Below, piece by piece: positions 51,384 through 63,450 of a stretch of 64,000 nt of DNA. The stretch comes from Linum tenue. Its lineage: Eukaryota > Streptophyta > Magnoliopsida > Malpighiales > Linaceae. The notes under the pieces are model-generated. The model did no database searches and was not told where the DNA came from. It was given only the letters and a program-made list of their open reading frames with translations. Where the stretch lies: assembly GCA_946122785.1 (NCBI GenBank), contig CAMGYJ010000002.1, positions 40,884,495 to 40,948,494 of the forward strand, read 5' to 3'. Position 1 is the first letter of the stretch. Each line of letters opens with the position of its first letter. Made by a program: the position numbers and the translations under genes.

Positions 51384-52127
51384 TATATATAACATATAGA
51401 AAACCCTACACGACCATACACATCCCTCCCGCCCAGCGGCCAGCACCGCTCAAACCCCCTCTCTGTTTCACTTTCTTCTAAAAATTTCATCTTCCCTCAA
51501 AATTTAAAAGCACATACCTTCTGTTTGATGCTCCCATAAACAATCGATTTCATCAATCCCTCTCTCTATTTCGTCTCCCGAAATCTAGATCTACCTATCT
51601 CCTCTTACTCACTAACCTCTCCTCTTCTCTTTCTCTATGGAGACAATGAGAGAAATGCAAAAGGAGGACAGCAACTGAGAGATGGAACTCGTCGACGGCT
51701 TTGCCAATGGGTTGCGGGTCGGACTTCGGAAGAGCAGTTGAAGAAGTTCTGGAAATCGGCCCACTAGACGCTAGTCAAATTTGAACCCAAGAATTTTTCG
51801 TCATATTTTTTTATTTATTTCAGACGATCATATTTAAAAATCGGTCAAGCGGTTCGAGTAGTTTGAATGGTTAACCATTTTGACCGGTCAAAAATCGACT
51901 TTCTTGACCATTGCGGCTTTTGGATGGTTCTGAATCGGACTAATGGTCAGGTGTCGGTTTTATTTATTTCAGATGATCAGATTTAAAAATTGGTCAAGCG
52001 GTTCGAGTAGTTTGAATGGTTAACCATTTTGACCGGTCAAAAATCGACCTTCTTGGCCATTGCGGCTTTTGGATGGTTTCGAACCGGACTGATGGCTCGG
52101 GTCGGTCTTGATAACACTTCAAAATAT

Positions 52128-52880
52128 GCATATTTTTCGCTTTTTGTCCCGCCCCCACCAAAGCCAAAATCCTGGATTCTCCCTTATATGCAGGTCGTCC
52201 CCTCTGAACTTGCAAATAAGTAATTCCCCAAAAATCTTGTAACAGTGGGGTTGCGTGCTTGTTACGAGGAAATTGATGAATTTTTTAACCAATCGGTACT
52301 TGTTGTCAAGAGAACTGAAAATGGATTGAGGTTGAAAATGTGGGTCGAATTTCGCATCAATAATGACTTGAGGGAAACGTGTGTTTGCAGAGGAGGAAGA
52401 AGAGGAATCTGGTAGAAACTGGAGTTCTCTACTTTGGTCTATTATGTAACACATGTGTTCTCATGGATGTTTTCCTCCTGTTTTTCAAGTGTGCAATGAG
52501 TTTTTCATGGTTTATGTCTAAAATGGATTCAATGTGTAACTAATTTGTGCATATGAGGAATGCACATCTTTGACCGTGAAGAATTATGGGGTACAAGCAG
52601 GCCAGACTCTCTGAAAATCAGCTTACAAGTGTGGGCTTTCATGCAACATCGCCAGATCAGCCACAAAACTAGCTCCGTTCAGTCGACCACTCAAAATGTC
52701 TCCCAAAATTCCAATTTTAGAGACTTTCAGAAAAAGGATAATTGAGTGCACTAGCTCCTAATATCTTCTTTCCCCTATAATGGAAATACGGTTGATTATT
52801 TTGTTTCACAAACGAAACAAAAGTTTACTCCTTTCTCTTCCTCTTCCGGTTTTCTCTGATACTGGCTCATTCTAGCTATA
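52128..52880. other. Unassigned DNA right of the hAT element
   Basis: The minus-strand ORF 52119-52454 (111 codons, Ser-rich start) and the plus ORF 52560-52745 show no family signature. No TE ends were identified. Confidence 0.4.
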
Positions 52881-52884
52881 ACAT

Positions 52885-54185
52885 CACAATCGACGATCAA
52901 GTATAACCGCCGACCGGTGTAGTATAGGGCAAGCAAGCAATAAGACTTTATCGTACCTCGGTGATCTAGGCTTACCCTACTTCGGGTTTAGAGTTCGTTA
53001 TCTAGCCAACCTAGGATAGTAATTGATAGAATTAAACTAACTAACCTAGACTAACCACTAACCTAGCTATTTACAAGGTTTGGAGCTCTCTTGGATTGAA
53101 TCGTTCTAGGTCCGGTCTTTGGATCAATGTTGGGTATCCTCCTAGCTCGATCGACTCAAATACACTACCGTTTGGAGATGGACTCCCTCGGGAATGACCC
53201 AGAACGGCGAATCGATGGATGGGTAGTGCTCTATTCAACCTAGGGTTTCGTATAATGCTAGGAGACCTGTCGAATAAAATCCCTCGGGGACTACCCGGAC
53301 AATATACGATAGGAGTGCCCCAAAGTCGCCAAAAATGGGCACTAAGGGGATTATCTCTCTCCTAGGTCAAAAGCTCAATTCATGAAATGGAAACCCAACT
53401 CATGCCATTCATAAAAACCATCAATTAAGTAAAAGCATCAATCAAACATGGAGTTTGTCACATACATCAACATTAAATCAAAATCTAGACCTAGGGTTCT
53501 TAAACCAAGAGAAGAGGGTGAGTTTCTAGAGAGAGAAGAGAGTGATTACAAATGTGAGCTCATGATCTTCTTCTTCTAGGCTTTAATCCTTGTCTTCAAG
53601 ATCAATCCAAGCCTCCAATCAATCTCCAAGATCACTCTAGCACTCTCTTTGTCTCGCTCTCACTAGAACTCCCCTTTTGATGTTTTAGGCAAACCCTAGA
53701 GAGAGAATTGAATTTCTCTCCAAAAACCAGCTCTCCTTTTCTCTCTCCCCGTTGTTGTCTTCATATTTGCCCGAAAGTGACCCGCGTTGGCCAGTTCACG
53801 GCCGTGAACACCTAAATGCGTCCGTAAACTCAGCGTCGTCTCCAAAACGCACCGCTTCACTCTCCTGGGTTCACGGTTTGTGCTCCAAGTTCACGGTCTT
53901 AGAGACCGTGAACTCGTCTCGCGGTAGTAACTGCAGATTTCTCCCTGGATGCCTCGATATTCACGGTTACGGGGAAATTGTCACAGTTTTGGCACTTTTC
54001 GACCTCCAATCAACCCGAAACTCGTCCTCGACCTTCCCACACGTGCTAGGACCTGAAACGTATCAAAACAAGCACAACCTAACGTGAAATATGTCGAGGA
54101 ACGATGAAATGCAAAGTCAAACTATCAAGAAATGAGTGGCAAAATGTGTACATTTGGACCCGAATTAGCTACTTTCCATTTTCGT
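52885..54185 (-). mobile_element. LTR fragment C related to the Athila-like element
   Basis: On the minus strand it begins near 54170 with a CATTTCTTGA.AGTTTGA stretch resembling fragment A, then TTTCACGTTAGGTTGTGCTTG. It ends near 52890 with a TTGCTTGCTTGCCCTATACTAC segment like the LTR end at about 47775. No internal region or second LTR was seen, so it may be a solo LTR. Confidence 0.55.
53794..53985. repeat. Cluster of GTTCACGG palindromes in LTR fragment C
   Basis: It contains a perfect 16-bp palindrome GTTCACGGCCGTGAAC (53794-53809), and 11-bp arms GTTCACGGTCT/AGACCGTGAAC around a TAG spacer (53889-53913), with further single words. Confidence 0.82.
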
Positions 54186-54416
54186 GCAACTTCTCTACTG
54201 TTGAGAACCCCCCCCCCCCCCCGGAAGGCAGTTCAATAACTTCACCTTGGAGATCTGTCATGAGGCCATAGTGATAAAAAAACTGGTAATACCCTCTTTT
54301 ACTCTTACACAAAAAACAATCCATTGAACTTAATCTTTCTGCGAACTCCCAATCTGACTTCGTGCTATGTTTTTTTCTTCTTTTTCGTCTTTTTTTTTTC
54401 CTTGAACGACATGCAG

Positions 54417-54645
54417 ATACTTCCTCACAAGTTTTTCAAGACTGTGAAGGACGAGATTTCTCATGAGGTGTGTCTAGAAGACCCAAACGGTAGAGTACGG
54501 CTCGTTGGGTTAACCAGAGATCGTGCTAACAGAAATATAGTGTGGCTCTACTCTGGACTTGCTGAATTTCTCAATTCTTACTTCATCAGGTTGGCCACTT
54601 GAAGATATTCAAATATCATGACGGATCCGTTTCCAGGTGGTGGTT
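54417..54645 (+). pseudogene. B3 DNA-binding domain fragment
   Basis: After a plausible acceptor (ATGCAG at 54411-54416), the frame reads ILPHKFFKTVKDEIS, then LEDPNGRVRLVGL and VWLYSGLAEFLNSYF. This matches the order of the plant B3 (REM-type) fold. The domain continues out of frame as GHLKIFKYHDGS, so a frameshift lies near 54590. No other exons are evident and it is flanked by repeats. Probably a relic of a transcription-factor gene. Confidence 0.6.
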
Positions 54646-54774
54646 GTGACAACACGGCTGTGAGGTCCTGAATGTCATGCATCTACGGATGAAGGAGAGA
54701 GCGACGGCGCCAAGTCCGATGATGCCAAAGATTCAGAGTCGAAGAGGGACATGTAGTACTGCCTTGGTGGCCAA

Positions 54775-55170
54775 TATTGTATCCAATCCACCATTCCAAT
54801 CAAATCCATGAATCCACTAAAACATCCAATTAATCTAATCCATTTAATCTAAATCCAATTATATTGGTGAATTCATGGATATTTGGTAAATTACAATTTG
54901 ATGCCTATATTTGTTATTTTTATATGATGATACAAAAATTTTATATTTATATGTAAAACATCATTGAAAAATTATGTTTTGGTGCCTACATTTTTTATTA
55001 TGACATTTAGTACCTACAATTTTTAAAATTTACATAATGGTCCAATGTTTAGATGTCAGTTTGATCCATGATCCAATTCATGAACCCACCAGTCCATTTT
55101 ATCCAATCTATGAATCCTCCAATTCAATCCACTCATCTATGAATTCAATCCATTTTCTACTTCTACCTTG
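54775..55170. repeat. Decayed relative of the hAT MITE at 36400-36855
   Basis: Same alternation of ATCCAATCCA-type words with TTTTGGTGCCTA units and an ATTCATGGAT core, but with many substitutions and worn termini. Confidence 0.6.
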
Positions 55171-55870
55171 AAGTTCATAAGTGTCATTCTAGATTCCCTA
55201 TCCAAGGAACCTACAATAATGGAGATGGTGTTGAATATTGGTGAAAGCCATTCGAGTTATATCATTGCTTTCTTACGCTTTGCTATTGTATCGCAGCTCC
55301 TCCTACATGTGGTTCCTTAGGATACAAAGCTAAATGCGATGATATGGCAACTGTCCCCATTAGGACAGTTCAATCACAGCACGTCATATGACCTGACATC
55401 GGGTGAAGAGGATTTGGGTACTTCCCATCTAGTGTAGCGCGCAATATAGCGTACCCCGACATCAACAAGGACCCAAACCTCCCTTTGGTTAGCAACAGGA
55501 GAGAGGATTCTAAAAAATCTGGAGTCTCATTGCCTTTGCAACGTGCCTTATGATATTCCTAAATAGATGTGCTTTTCATTAGTGGTTACCCTACCTACAA
55601 ATACTTTTAACCAACCTATGTCTGATATTTGCAAAACAAATGGAAGAAGAAGCTAATAGTTCTTATATTTTTCGATATATTAATCTATATTGCTATAATT
55701 TTTGCATTTAAACTCTTCATTCGCATATTCTGATTGATTTTTTTTATTACCATACAAGATGGGAGTCGAGATTTATGATACGAGAATTTATATTCATCCT
55801 GGTCCGAGAATTCCCGAATTGTTGGATGGCCAACCTTTTTATCGATCCCAAAGTGTTTAGACTGCAAACC
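55171..55870. other. Unassigned DNA
   Basis: No recognisable gene or repeat end. The minus ORF 55685-55867 has no signature. Confidence 0.4.
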
Positions 55871-55875
55871 CGATA

Positions 55876-56062
55876 ATTATTATTTCTATTTCATACAATA
55901 TAATTAGTATTTATTATTTCTATTTCTTCATATAATTAGCATGTGTTATTTCTATTTCTTACAAAATAATTAGCATTTATTATTTCTATTTCATACAATA
56001 TAATTAGAATGTATTATTTATATTTCGTGCAATATTATTGGTATTGATTATTTCTATTTCAA
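55876..56062. repeat. Minisatellite, about 40-bp unit, roughly five copies
   Basis: The word TTATTTCTATTTC.TACAATATAATTAG is repeated head to tail with small changes. It ends just before a plant-mobile-domain fragment. Confidence 0.8.
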
Positions 56063-56079
56063 CACTAATTATTAACTTT

Positions 56080-56275
56080 TTAACTTGTGGGAACAACTTG
56101 ATGTTATCACCTATTGGGGACATCCGTCTTGCCCCCATGGGATGTGTACGAATAGAGACTTTAATCGAGAGAGCGGGGTTGGCGAGTGCGCGATTCTTCA
56201 GAGGGATGGAGTTTGACAAGGATCTTCTCACAGTGTTGGTCGAAAGGTAGAGGAGAGAGACGCGCACCTTCTCAC
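56080..56275 (+). pseudogene. Plant mobile domain (PMD) fragment
   Basis: The frame reads GDIRLAPMGCVRIETLIERAG, then FDKDLLTVLVER, a TAG stop, then RRETRTF. The layout matches the PMD signature in which ALVERWRPETHTF follows a short helix. The stop replaces the tryptophan codon and nothing further of the domain follows in frame. PMD genes are often spread by transposons (family knowledge). Confidence 0.5.
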
Positions 56276-56734
56276 AGTGTTGCATACTCTTCAATGACCA
56301 CCTATTCAACACCGTTCCTTACAAATATGAAAGAGATCCTGCCAACCAAATCCGATATCAATCCGAATAGTGCTTACCTCACAACCTTCATAGTCAACTT
56401 ACAATAGGGCTGCCCATATCGTGGCAAAAGATGCCCTCTTATCGCGGGTTCGACTTTTGGTTGACCGGCGTCCCTTACTTGTTCTTTAGTTTTTGGTTTT
56501 TCGTAACCATTTGTATAAACTCGTATCTTGTTTGTTCCGTTTGGAATATCTATGGCAAAAAAAAAACCTTCATAGTCAACACTATTCTGAAATCTTGTCA
56601 CTCGACAATTCCACTGAATCAATAGGTCGAACTTTTTGAAATTCCTTCCTATTTTTGCATTTTACAATACCAAAAATTACATATAATTCAAAGCATAAAT
56701 ATAAATAAATAGCAGAATATTAATCCAAAACTCT

Positions 56735-56935
56735 AATCCATATTTAACCTACATTCAAAGGCTAATGTAACCCATGTTAAAACCAACAAAACATATTTAA
56801 CCTACATTCAAAGGCTAATAACAACCAGTACAACTAAACCTAAATATATCAACCAAGCATTAAACCAAAATCCTAATCTACATTCAAAGGATAATGGAAC
56901 CCATGTTACAACCAACATAAACAAACATTCCTTCC
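56735..56935. repeat. Three imperfect copies of an ACCTACATTCAAAGGCTAAT unit
   Basis: CTACATTCAAAGG(C/A)TAAT occurs near 56749, 56800 and 56879; two copies are followed by (G)AACCCATGTTA. No gene. Neighbouring 56276-56734 and 56936-57030 hold nothing recognisable. Confidence 0.6.
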
Positions 56936-57039
56936 AATGACACCTTCTTCTTTGCTGAAAATTTCTTGCTCTTTTTGTTTCTTTTTGTTGTTTGTTTTTG
57001 CAGAAAGAAGAGAGGAATGAACAAAGGGTGCTCGGTATT

Positions 57040-57430
57040 TATTTTAGTTCACTGAGGAGTAGTTCACTGTCTACCCCAGCGATCCACTTCAACTCGAACA
57101 CTATCATTGTACCGTGTCGTGAGACAAGTCGAGAGAAAGTTAATGAAATTATTGGTAGAGGTTCACTAGATTATGAAGCGAACTACTTAAAATATGTCGA
57201 CATATCGATTATTCATATTGGTTCGCTTACCTAGGCAACAAATAACAGTTTTTCGCTTATAATATGAGCGAACCAGTGTAGTTCGCTTAAAAAGCAGGCG
57301 ATCCAACCTAGCTCACATCCTCTGCCAGCAAACCACATTTAGTCCGCTCTCTAAACTCACGAACGAAATGGTTCACTTAGCTGCCAGGCGAAATGCTTTA
57401 TTGTTCGCTCGCCTATGCAGCGAACAACAC
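57040..57430. repeat. Cluster of GTTCGCT/AGCGAAC words
   Basis: At least eight forward or reverse copies occur within about 400 bp (e.g. GGTTCGCT near 57221, GAGCGAACC near 57267, GTTCGCTT near 57280, TTGTTCGCTC near 57404, AGCGAAC near 57419). The arrangement is like the LTR word clusters, but no LTR ends were recognised here. Confidence 0.55.
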
Positions 57431-57449
57431 CTAACTTAGGCATTTTGTA

Positions 57450-58479
57450 ATTTTTTTTGTACTTGTGGTATTATGAGAATTGTTTTTTGCAAGTTGGGTA
57501 TTTTGGGATTTTGTCCCACAAGATTTGACTTATTTTTACTACCATTGAAAATGGTCTAAAGGCTTATTTGTTTTCGATTAACTGAAAATCAATAATACCG
57601 CTAATGATTTTTATTGCAGTAGAAATTTTCCTGATTTGATTTTTATTTTTCATGGTTAACGATTTGATTAACAAAACCAAACTAAAACGACAACATTACT
57701 TTTTACCTCATTTCATTTTGCCATATACCAACTATATTCAATCTCATTAAGTGGAAAAGAATCTCAAACCCAACCAAACCACTGTGGCACTGTACTGTCC
57801 TCCTACACCCTTTTTATTTTTATTTTTTTGTTAGATGATTAAAATTATTCAACGAAATCAAATGATTATAAAAAATTTCCTACCAAAAAAAAAGAAGATT
57901 ATAAAATTTTGAGTTCCAAACCTTCGAATATGTTAATTTTTTTTATATATAACCCCCAACTATCTCCTCCCATTTTTCGTTTTCTTCCTTCTTTCTTCAA
58001 CTCTTCTTCATCCTTCCCCTTGTTTCTGTCTCTCTGCATCATCGATAATTTCCCTGCTTTCCCTTTCCCCTTCCACTGTTAAAATTACAAATCTTTTCTT
58101 CCCCTCAAACCAACCCTTTTTGATTCTTTTCTCCGTCCTCTCTCTCTCCCAGACTTCTCTCTCTCACCATCTCTCTGTTCTTTTCTCGCCTCTGAGAATC
58201 ATCTGACACACGAATCAGGGAAAAACAGAAGCCGCCATAGCCAAAAGCTCCATCACCGCCTCTGCAACAACAACGAGAAGAAGATATCAGCAGCAGAACT
58301 AAAGAAGCTTACCACCAAAATCATAATCATCATCATAGCCGGATTCCCCTGATTACAGAAACCCCCAAAATTTCCTCGTCCGCGATTTCGATTCCATCCC
58401 ACCATTTCTGCTTCCATCGGTAGGAACAGAGCGGCAAAAGTTTTGGGCGTCTCTGTTTATTTATGTTCGGGAAGCAGAT
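57450..58479 (+). promoter_or_regulatory. Promoter and CT-rich leader of the PP2C gene
   Basis: AT-rich DNA up to about 57960 is followed by a long CT-rich stretch (57965-58200, many TCTCTC words), then a leader running to the ATG at 58480. CT-rich tracts of this kind are common around plant transcription starts. The start site is not resolved. Confidence 0.5.
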
Positions 58480-60397
58480 ATGGCTGCCGGCACAGATTTC
58501 TCGCCTCCCTTCGCTATGCTAAACGGCGGTGGATACAACAATTCCAGTAGTAATAAGGATATCAGTAGAAACCTCTCCCCCGCTGCCGGCGCCGACGAGA
58601 ATTCCGACGCCGTCAAGCAAATCCCCAATGGCAGGCCTCCCCGCCACACCATCCCCTCCGCCAGGCTACTCGCCGCCGCCGATCTGGTACGCTAAACCCC
58701 TCTCCGCCTTCCAACGGTAGTTTCTGGATCTTGTTGTGGTGGCCTAATTGTTTTGGAATTTCGAACCCCTCTTTCCCTTTTTCTTATCCAGGCTATGGAT
58801 GTTGGGATAGTCGTCAATAAGTTGCCGTCCGATGAAAAAACCGATTTTTTGCCGGTCTTCCGATCAGGGAGTTGCGCCGAGGAAGGTCCCAAGCGGTACA
58901 TGGAGGATGAACATGTATGTATTGATGATCTCAACCAGCACCTGGGTTCAACCACTGCCAGCTTCTCCTCCATGGGAGCTTTCTACGGGGTTAGTAATAG
59001 TAATACTAATCTCCTTGGATCATAAGAAACTCCCAGTTCTGAAAATTCCGGTTGACAGCAGTCAAGTTTGTACTTTACAATAGGTGTTTGATGGCCATGG
59101 AGGTACGGATGCAGCTTTGTTTGTGAGGAACAATATATTGAGATACATAGTTGATGACTCCCAGTTTCCTATGTGCGTGGAGAAGGCAATCAAGAGTGCT
59201 TTCTTGCGCGCTGATTACACCTTTGCAGATGATAGTTCTCTCGATATCTCCTCTGGCACCACCGTGCTCACTGCCCTTATGCTTGGCCGGTTAGTTCATA
59301 AGCTGTTCAATTCAAATGATCTGTTGCTGTTTTCTGATGGTCCTAGAGAAAGATGGTCGATATGAAGGCAGTTAGTAATTTTGTTTTGATGCTGTTAATG
59401 AAGTTAATGAAGCTGAGAGACTCGTTCGCCAGGTTAATGAAGCTGAGAAAGCTAACTTTTTGTATCGAAATATGGTTGCCTGTTCTTTCTGATGTACCTA
59501 GGATAGTAGGAGTTGTGACTGAGTTGGTTGGATGCATCCATGGATGCCTGTTGTTTCAATGTTCGTCAGACTCTAGAATTTAAGTACTTGGAGGTCGCTC
59601 TTCGGTCTCATGATTGGCTCTCATGAAACTAATGAACACGATGAGAAGTTTTAGATGCCTGCTTTTTCTGTTGGTCATCAGTTCATAAGATATTAGACCA
59701 GTTTGTGATCAAGTCGCGATTCAAGTACTTGGTGATCTGGTGACTCCTGTTGCATTGTTGTTAATGAGCCTGTCGAAAAGTTTTGATCGTTGAGTGGATT
59801 ATTCATTAAGCCTTATTCTTGACTCTTGACCGTTGCAGGACACTGATCATTGCCAATGCTGGGGATTGTCGAGCAGTGCTGGGCCGAAGGGGCAGAGCAA
59901 TTGAGATGTCCAAAGACCACAAGCCGAACTGCACATCTGAGAGGTTAAGAATCGAGAAGCTTGGCGGAGTCATCTATGACGGCTACCTCAATGGCCAATT
60001 GTCGGTCTCCCGTGCACTAGGTGACTGGCACATGAAGGGTCCCAAGGGGTCCGCGTGCCCCCTGAGCCCAGAACCTGAGTTGCAGGAAACAAACTTAACC
60101 GAGGAAGACGAGTTCTTAATAATGGGGTGTGACGGCCTTTGGGACGTGATGAGCAGCCAGTGTGCAGTGACGATAGTAAGGAAAGAGCTCATGCTCCACA
60201 ATGATCCTGAGAGGTGCTCCAGGGAGTTGGTCAGGGAAGCACTGAAGCGAAACACATGTGATAACTTGACGGTTATAGTTGTTTGCTTCTCCCAGGATCC
60301 GCCACCTCGGATCGAGATCCCTCAGACGAGAGTTCGTAGGAGCATATCGCTGGAAGGTTTGAACTTGCTCAAGGGCGTGCTTGATGGGAACTCGTGA
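58480..60397 (+). CDS. Protein phosphatase 2C, four exons, 389 aa
   Basis: Mg2+/Mn2+-dependent Ser/Thr phosphatase. Exons 58480-58686, 58792-58989, 59084-59289 and 59839-60397, all GT-AG, with the frame closing at 389 residues. A Ser/Pro-rich amino terminus (1-69) is followed by the catalytic domain: RYMEDEH 104-110, VFDGHGG 136-142, SGTTVL from 192, [23 protein letters not shown] ending near 266, MGCDGLWDV 299-307 and CDNLTVIVV from 344. The metal-binding aspartates and the RxxxE/D region are all present. The tail [18 protein letters not shown] and the [20 protein letters not shown] segment suggest the plant group containing PP2C22/27 and DBP1-like proteins, from memory only. The gene converges with the next one, 0.8 kb away. 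Confidence 0.95.
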
Positions 60398-61200
60398 GAT
60401 GGAGGGCGGAAACAAATGGCCTTTGTACAGGACGTTTTCCTTGGTGTCCCGCGATTGTCAGGAGCGCATTGTTCTGATTCTTTGGAAATGCAGAACCTTG
60501 TGATGAAGTTGGAAATGTTGTGCCGATTTGGGAGAACGTTCGTAGCTCTGAATGGCTGAGATGCATGGCTTCCTGGCCTGCTGCCTTAATTTTTGATTTA
60601 TCCATTGTACATAATCATGGAATTCATTTTGTTTCTTACCTTTTTACTTCAAATGGTGTAATGTTATTTTGATTACTACGTGATGTTATCACTATTTATT
60701 TTAGAGTTCATTTAATTAATTGATTATTGCCTGTTCTTTCCTGAGTTTGTGGTGATCATTGTTCTACATGAATTACTAGATAGTTTTTCCCCATTGGGTT
60801 GATTCTTAATGGTAGCATTTGGCAAAGAAAGTCTCCTCTGTTTAACAAGGGCCAGAATTTAACGGAACTGGAAAGTAAAAGACCAACGAAGAACTTAATC
60901 AAAAGGACAAGCTGCTGAATTCCGTACTGGTGTCATCATTATCCAACTTCATGTTCTCTTTTAAGGAAAGCATTAAGCTCAAGTATATGACAAAACATCA
61001 GATGAAACAAACTAGCGGACCAAAGCCAGCCAGGGAAGCCAAATTTCTGTTTCAAGTTACAAACTCTATGTTATCCAAGCTTAGCATACACGACAGCCAT
61101 GCCAAGCCAAGCCAAATATCAATTTCTTCTGCCAAGCACTCTTTCTATCTCTTTCACGTCACAAGCTAGTCCTCCTGGTGTTAATTGACGCAAAGCAAAG
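60398..61200. other. 3' regions of two convergent genes
   Basis: Contains the PP2C 3' UTR and, on the other strand, that of the canopy-like gene. The ORF 60930-61169 has no signature. Confidence 0.5.
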
Positions 61201-63153
61201 TCAGAGCTCCTCATGTTCGTCATCGACGTCAACATCAGCCTGATGGGAACCACTGCAAACAGAGAGAAACGTCTTTTTATTTGGAATTCGCAGTCTGAAG
61301 ATTCTGCATCTCTTTTCAGTTTGTGGGATCACAATCAGCAAGCAAAAACTAAGAGTGAAAGAGATACATAGGTGGAAAGAAAGAACTTTAGTCTTTATAC
61401 TTTCCATTTGTGAAAGGGTATCATGAGATGGCAAAAGAAAAGACCCCTAAAATTAACTCTGAGATGTGGACAAGGGGTATAGATTCTTTTAAGTTAGGCT
61501 ATAGACTCCAGGACTCCACAATTTGATGGACTCTTCTAAGTCAAGTAATGAGATATGGTATTGTACACCTCAAACTGCCACGTATTGTCCCTACCTTAAG
61601 TACCATTAACAAATAACAGAAGAAAGACTCATCTATTTGCAACTCTGGTTGTAAGCATCCTACAGCTGTTAAGGTGGGTTATGACAGAATGATCTGGAAT
61701 TGGAGATTACCTTGATCGGCAGTGCTTGCTTAAGTCCTGACACAGAACCTTGCTCACACCTCCTACGGTAACTGATCCTTTCTTGATAAGCTCTGTCAAC
61801 TGCACCAGTAATAAGCATTAAGAAGCATGAAACGTGTTAAGCATCATTCTGCAGATTTAATTGACAATTTAGATAGAAAATTCCCAGACCTAAGGATTAC
61901 TTACCTCATCTTCAGTTTCCTCAAGTAACCTGTCCCATTTTCGAAGAACTGGTTAAACTTCCAAAATCTTAAATCGACTACATTTTAAATCCTTCGAGCA
62001 TAAGCTAGACTAGAGCATAGAATAGGAATATAGTCATAGTGGACAATATTTCGCATTACCTTCCACAATAAGATGACATCTGTTTTGAATACGCTCGAGC
62101 TTCTTGCTTGTCTGTAGAAAGAAAATATATATCACACGCCTTAGAGGTGTAGTGAAATTCATAGAATTGCTACAGTCAGTATCAGATTAAGTGATAGAAA
62201 GCTGCAATCAACAAGGTCATCTCCAGAATAAAGAACAATCTTCAAGCTTTCCAAGGTCCTATGATAATCTTTATAAAAAGTCACTTACTCGTCGTCAGAG
62301 TGTCCCAGTCATTTACTTTGATCCACTCCCGTCTGCTAGAATCTATCTGCAAGACCGAATATTACATTCGAAAAATTTAGTGCACTTGCCACAATCTGAC
62401 TAGTGCAGAGTGTCAACAGCTTCCCAAACAGTGGAAGATTAGAAAGACAAACTATCCACTTCCAAATCTCACCTTCTCGAGTGTATAACTCTGCATCTTG
62501 TCGCAAAGCCCATCCAAAAGCTCAACAACTCTCAGCTCACTGACTCTGTTGAAACAAAGCCCACAATTCTCAAAAGTCAACCAGTTTGAATCAAGCAGAA
62601 GGCACAGATTAACCAAATTGGACCTTCCGTGCCTCTTCTCGTTTGCTTTTTTCTTCAGTGCTACATAGGACAAGATTCTGCATATATATCTGCTAAAACA
62701 TAGCAGTTATAGATGCATTGGGGCAATACCTGTAATCAATTACCTTTCCTTCTCTTTGCCCTTTAGAATTCAAACGATTCCTCATGTCTAAATGATTCCT
62801 GGGCTTTTCCTACGTGAACAAAATGAAGAACCCAAAAAAGGTTTTATCTCCATAAGCCAAACACATTACTCGCAGACGCACTTGAGCAGAAATCTTACAT
62901 TGGACAGCCCAATCTCCAACTCCGCCTGCAAAAAAGAATCCATTTTTCGCCACCGCCGTCATAATTTGACCGTCGCTAATTTGGTTCAGGTGATCGAAGA
63001 TCTAGGACAAGGAACCGAAGAAAGGAAATGAAATGAAAAGGAAAGCAAAATGAAAGATACCGCGACGGCATTGCAAGCGGCGCACTTGTCGTCGACGGCG
63101 GAAGCCGCCGAAAACGTGAGGAGGAGGATGACGGCTGGCAGCAGCGACGCCAT
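61201..63153 (-). CDS. Canopy/MIR-interacting saposin-like ER protein, nine exons, 182 aa
   Basis: Small ER-lumen protein of the canopy (DUF3456, TLR4-chaperone-related) family; its role in plants is poorly defined. Exons on the minus strand: 63153-63061, 62925-62899, 62809-62730, 62545-62473, 62346-62289, 62111-62060, 61929-61905, 61799-61711 and 61252-61201. All junctions are GT-AG and the summed 549 nt give 182 residues. A cleavable signal peptide (about 1-19, hydrophobic, ending FSAASA) precedes DDKCAACNAVA. Conserved blocks follow: RVSELRVVELLDGLCDKM, SSYCGRLLEETEDEL and VLCQDLSKHC, giving the six cysteines of a saposin-like fold. The acidic tail ends DDEHEEL, an HDEL-like ER retrieval signal. 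Two exons are only 27 and 25 nt long, so simple ORF scans miss most of this gene. Confidence 0.93.
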
Positions 63154-63450
63154 TGACTCCGCCGTCCTTGGAATCTTCGATCAGCGATCGTTCGTTCTGA
63201 CCCCGTCTCAGTATGGAGCTAACCACAGTCTCGATTGTCGACAGTCAAAATGTCACGAGTCTGATCCTTAATTTTGCTTTCTAATATGGGCCGACGACTG
63301 CCAAGTCTATAAACGTAAGGGATCCTAGCCCAATGGGCTAATTGAAGGAGCAGCTGTGAAAAGCTGGGCCTTGAGATTTGTAGTCCAATTAGGGAGCCAA
63401 GGAAATAGAGAGGCTATTATAATTTCATAAAATTACGATTTTGTGTAAAT
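63154..63450 (-). promoter_or_regulatory. Promoter side of the canopy-like gene
   Basis: Short region between the ATG and a MITE. A possible minus-strand TATA-like stretch is not obvious and no element can be fixed. Confidence 0.35.

Larger units (their letters stand above)
50044..52119. mobile_element. Third hAT element of the outer family, carrying three MITEs
   Basis: It starts CAATGTTGTCAAAACCG, ends GGTCTTGATAACACTT and has a perfect 8-bp TSD CAAAATAT (50036-50043 and 52120-52127). The terminal regions match the elements at 7312-32476 and 20860-21740. A duplicated block with GGTCAAGCGGTTCGAGTAG occurs at about 51841 and 51991. Three palindromic elements sit at TA microsatellites inside it. 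Confidence 0.9.

Noticed and set aside
52119..52454. 111-codon minus-strand ORF as a host exon
   Set aside because: Ser-rich start, no domain, no supporting neighbour exons; left as unassigned.
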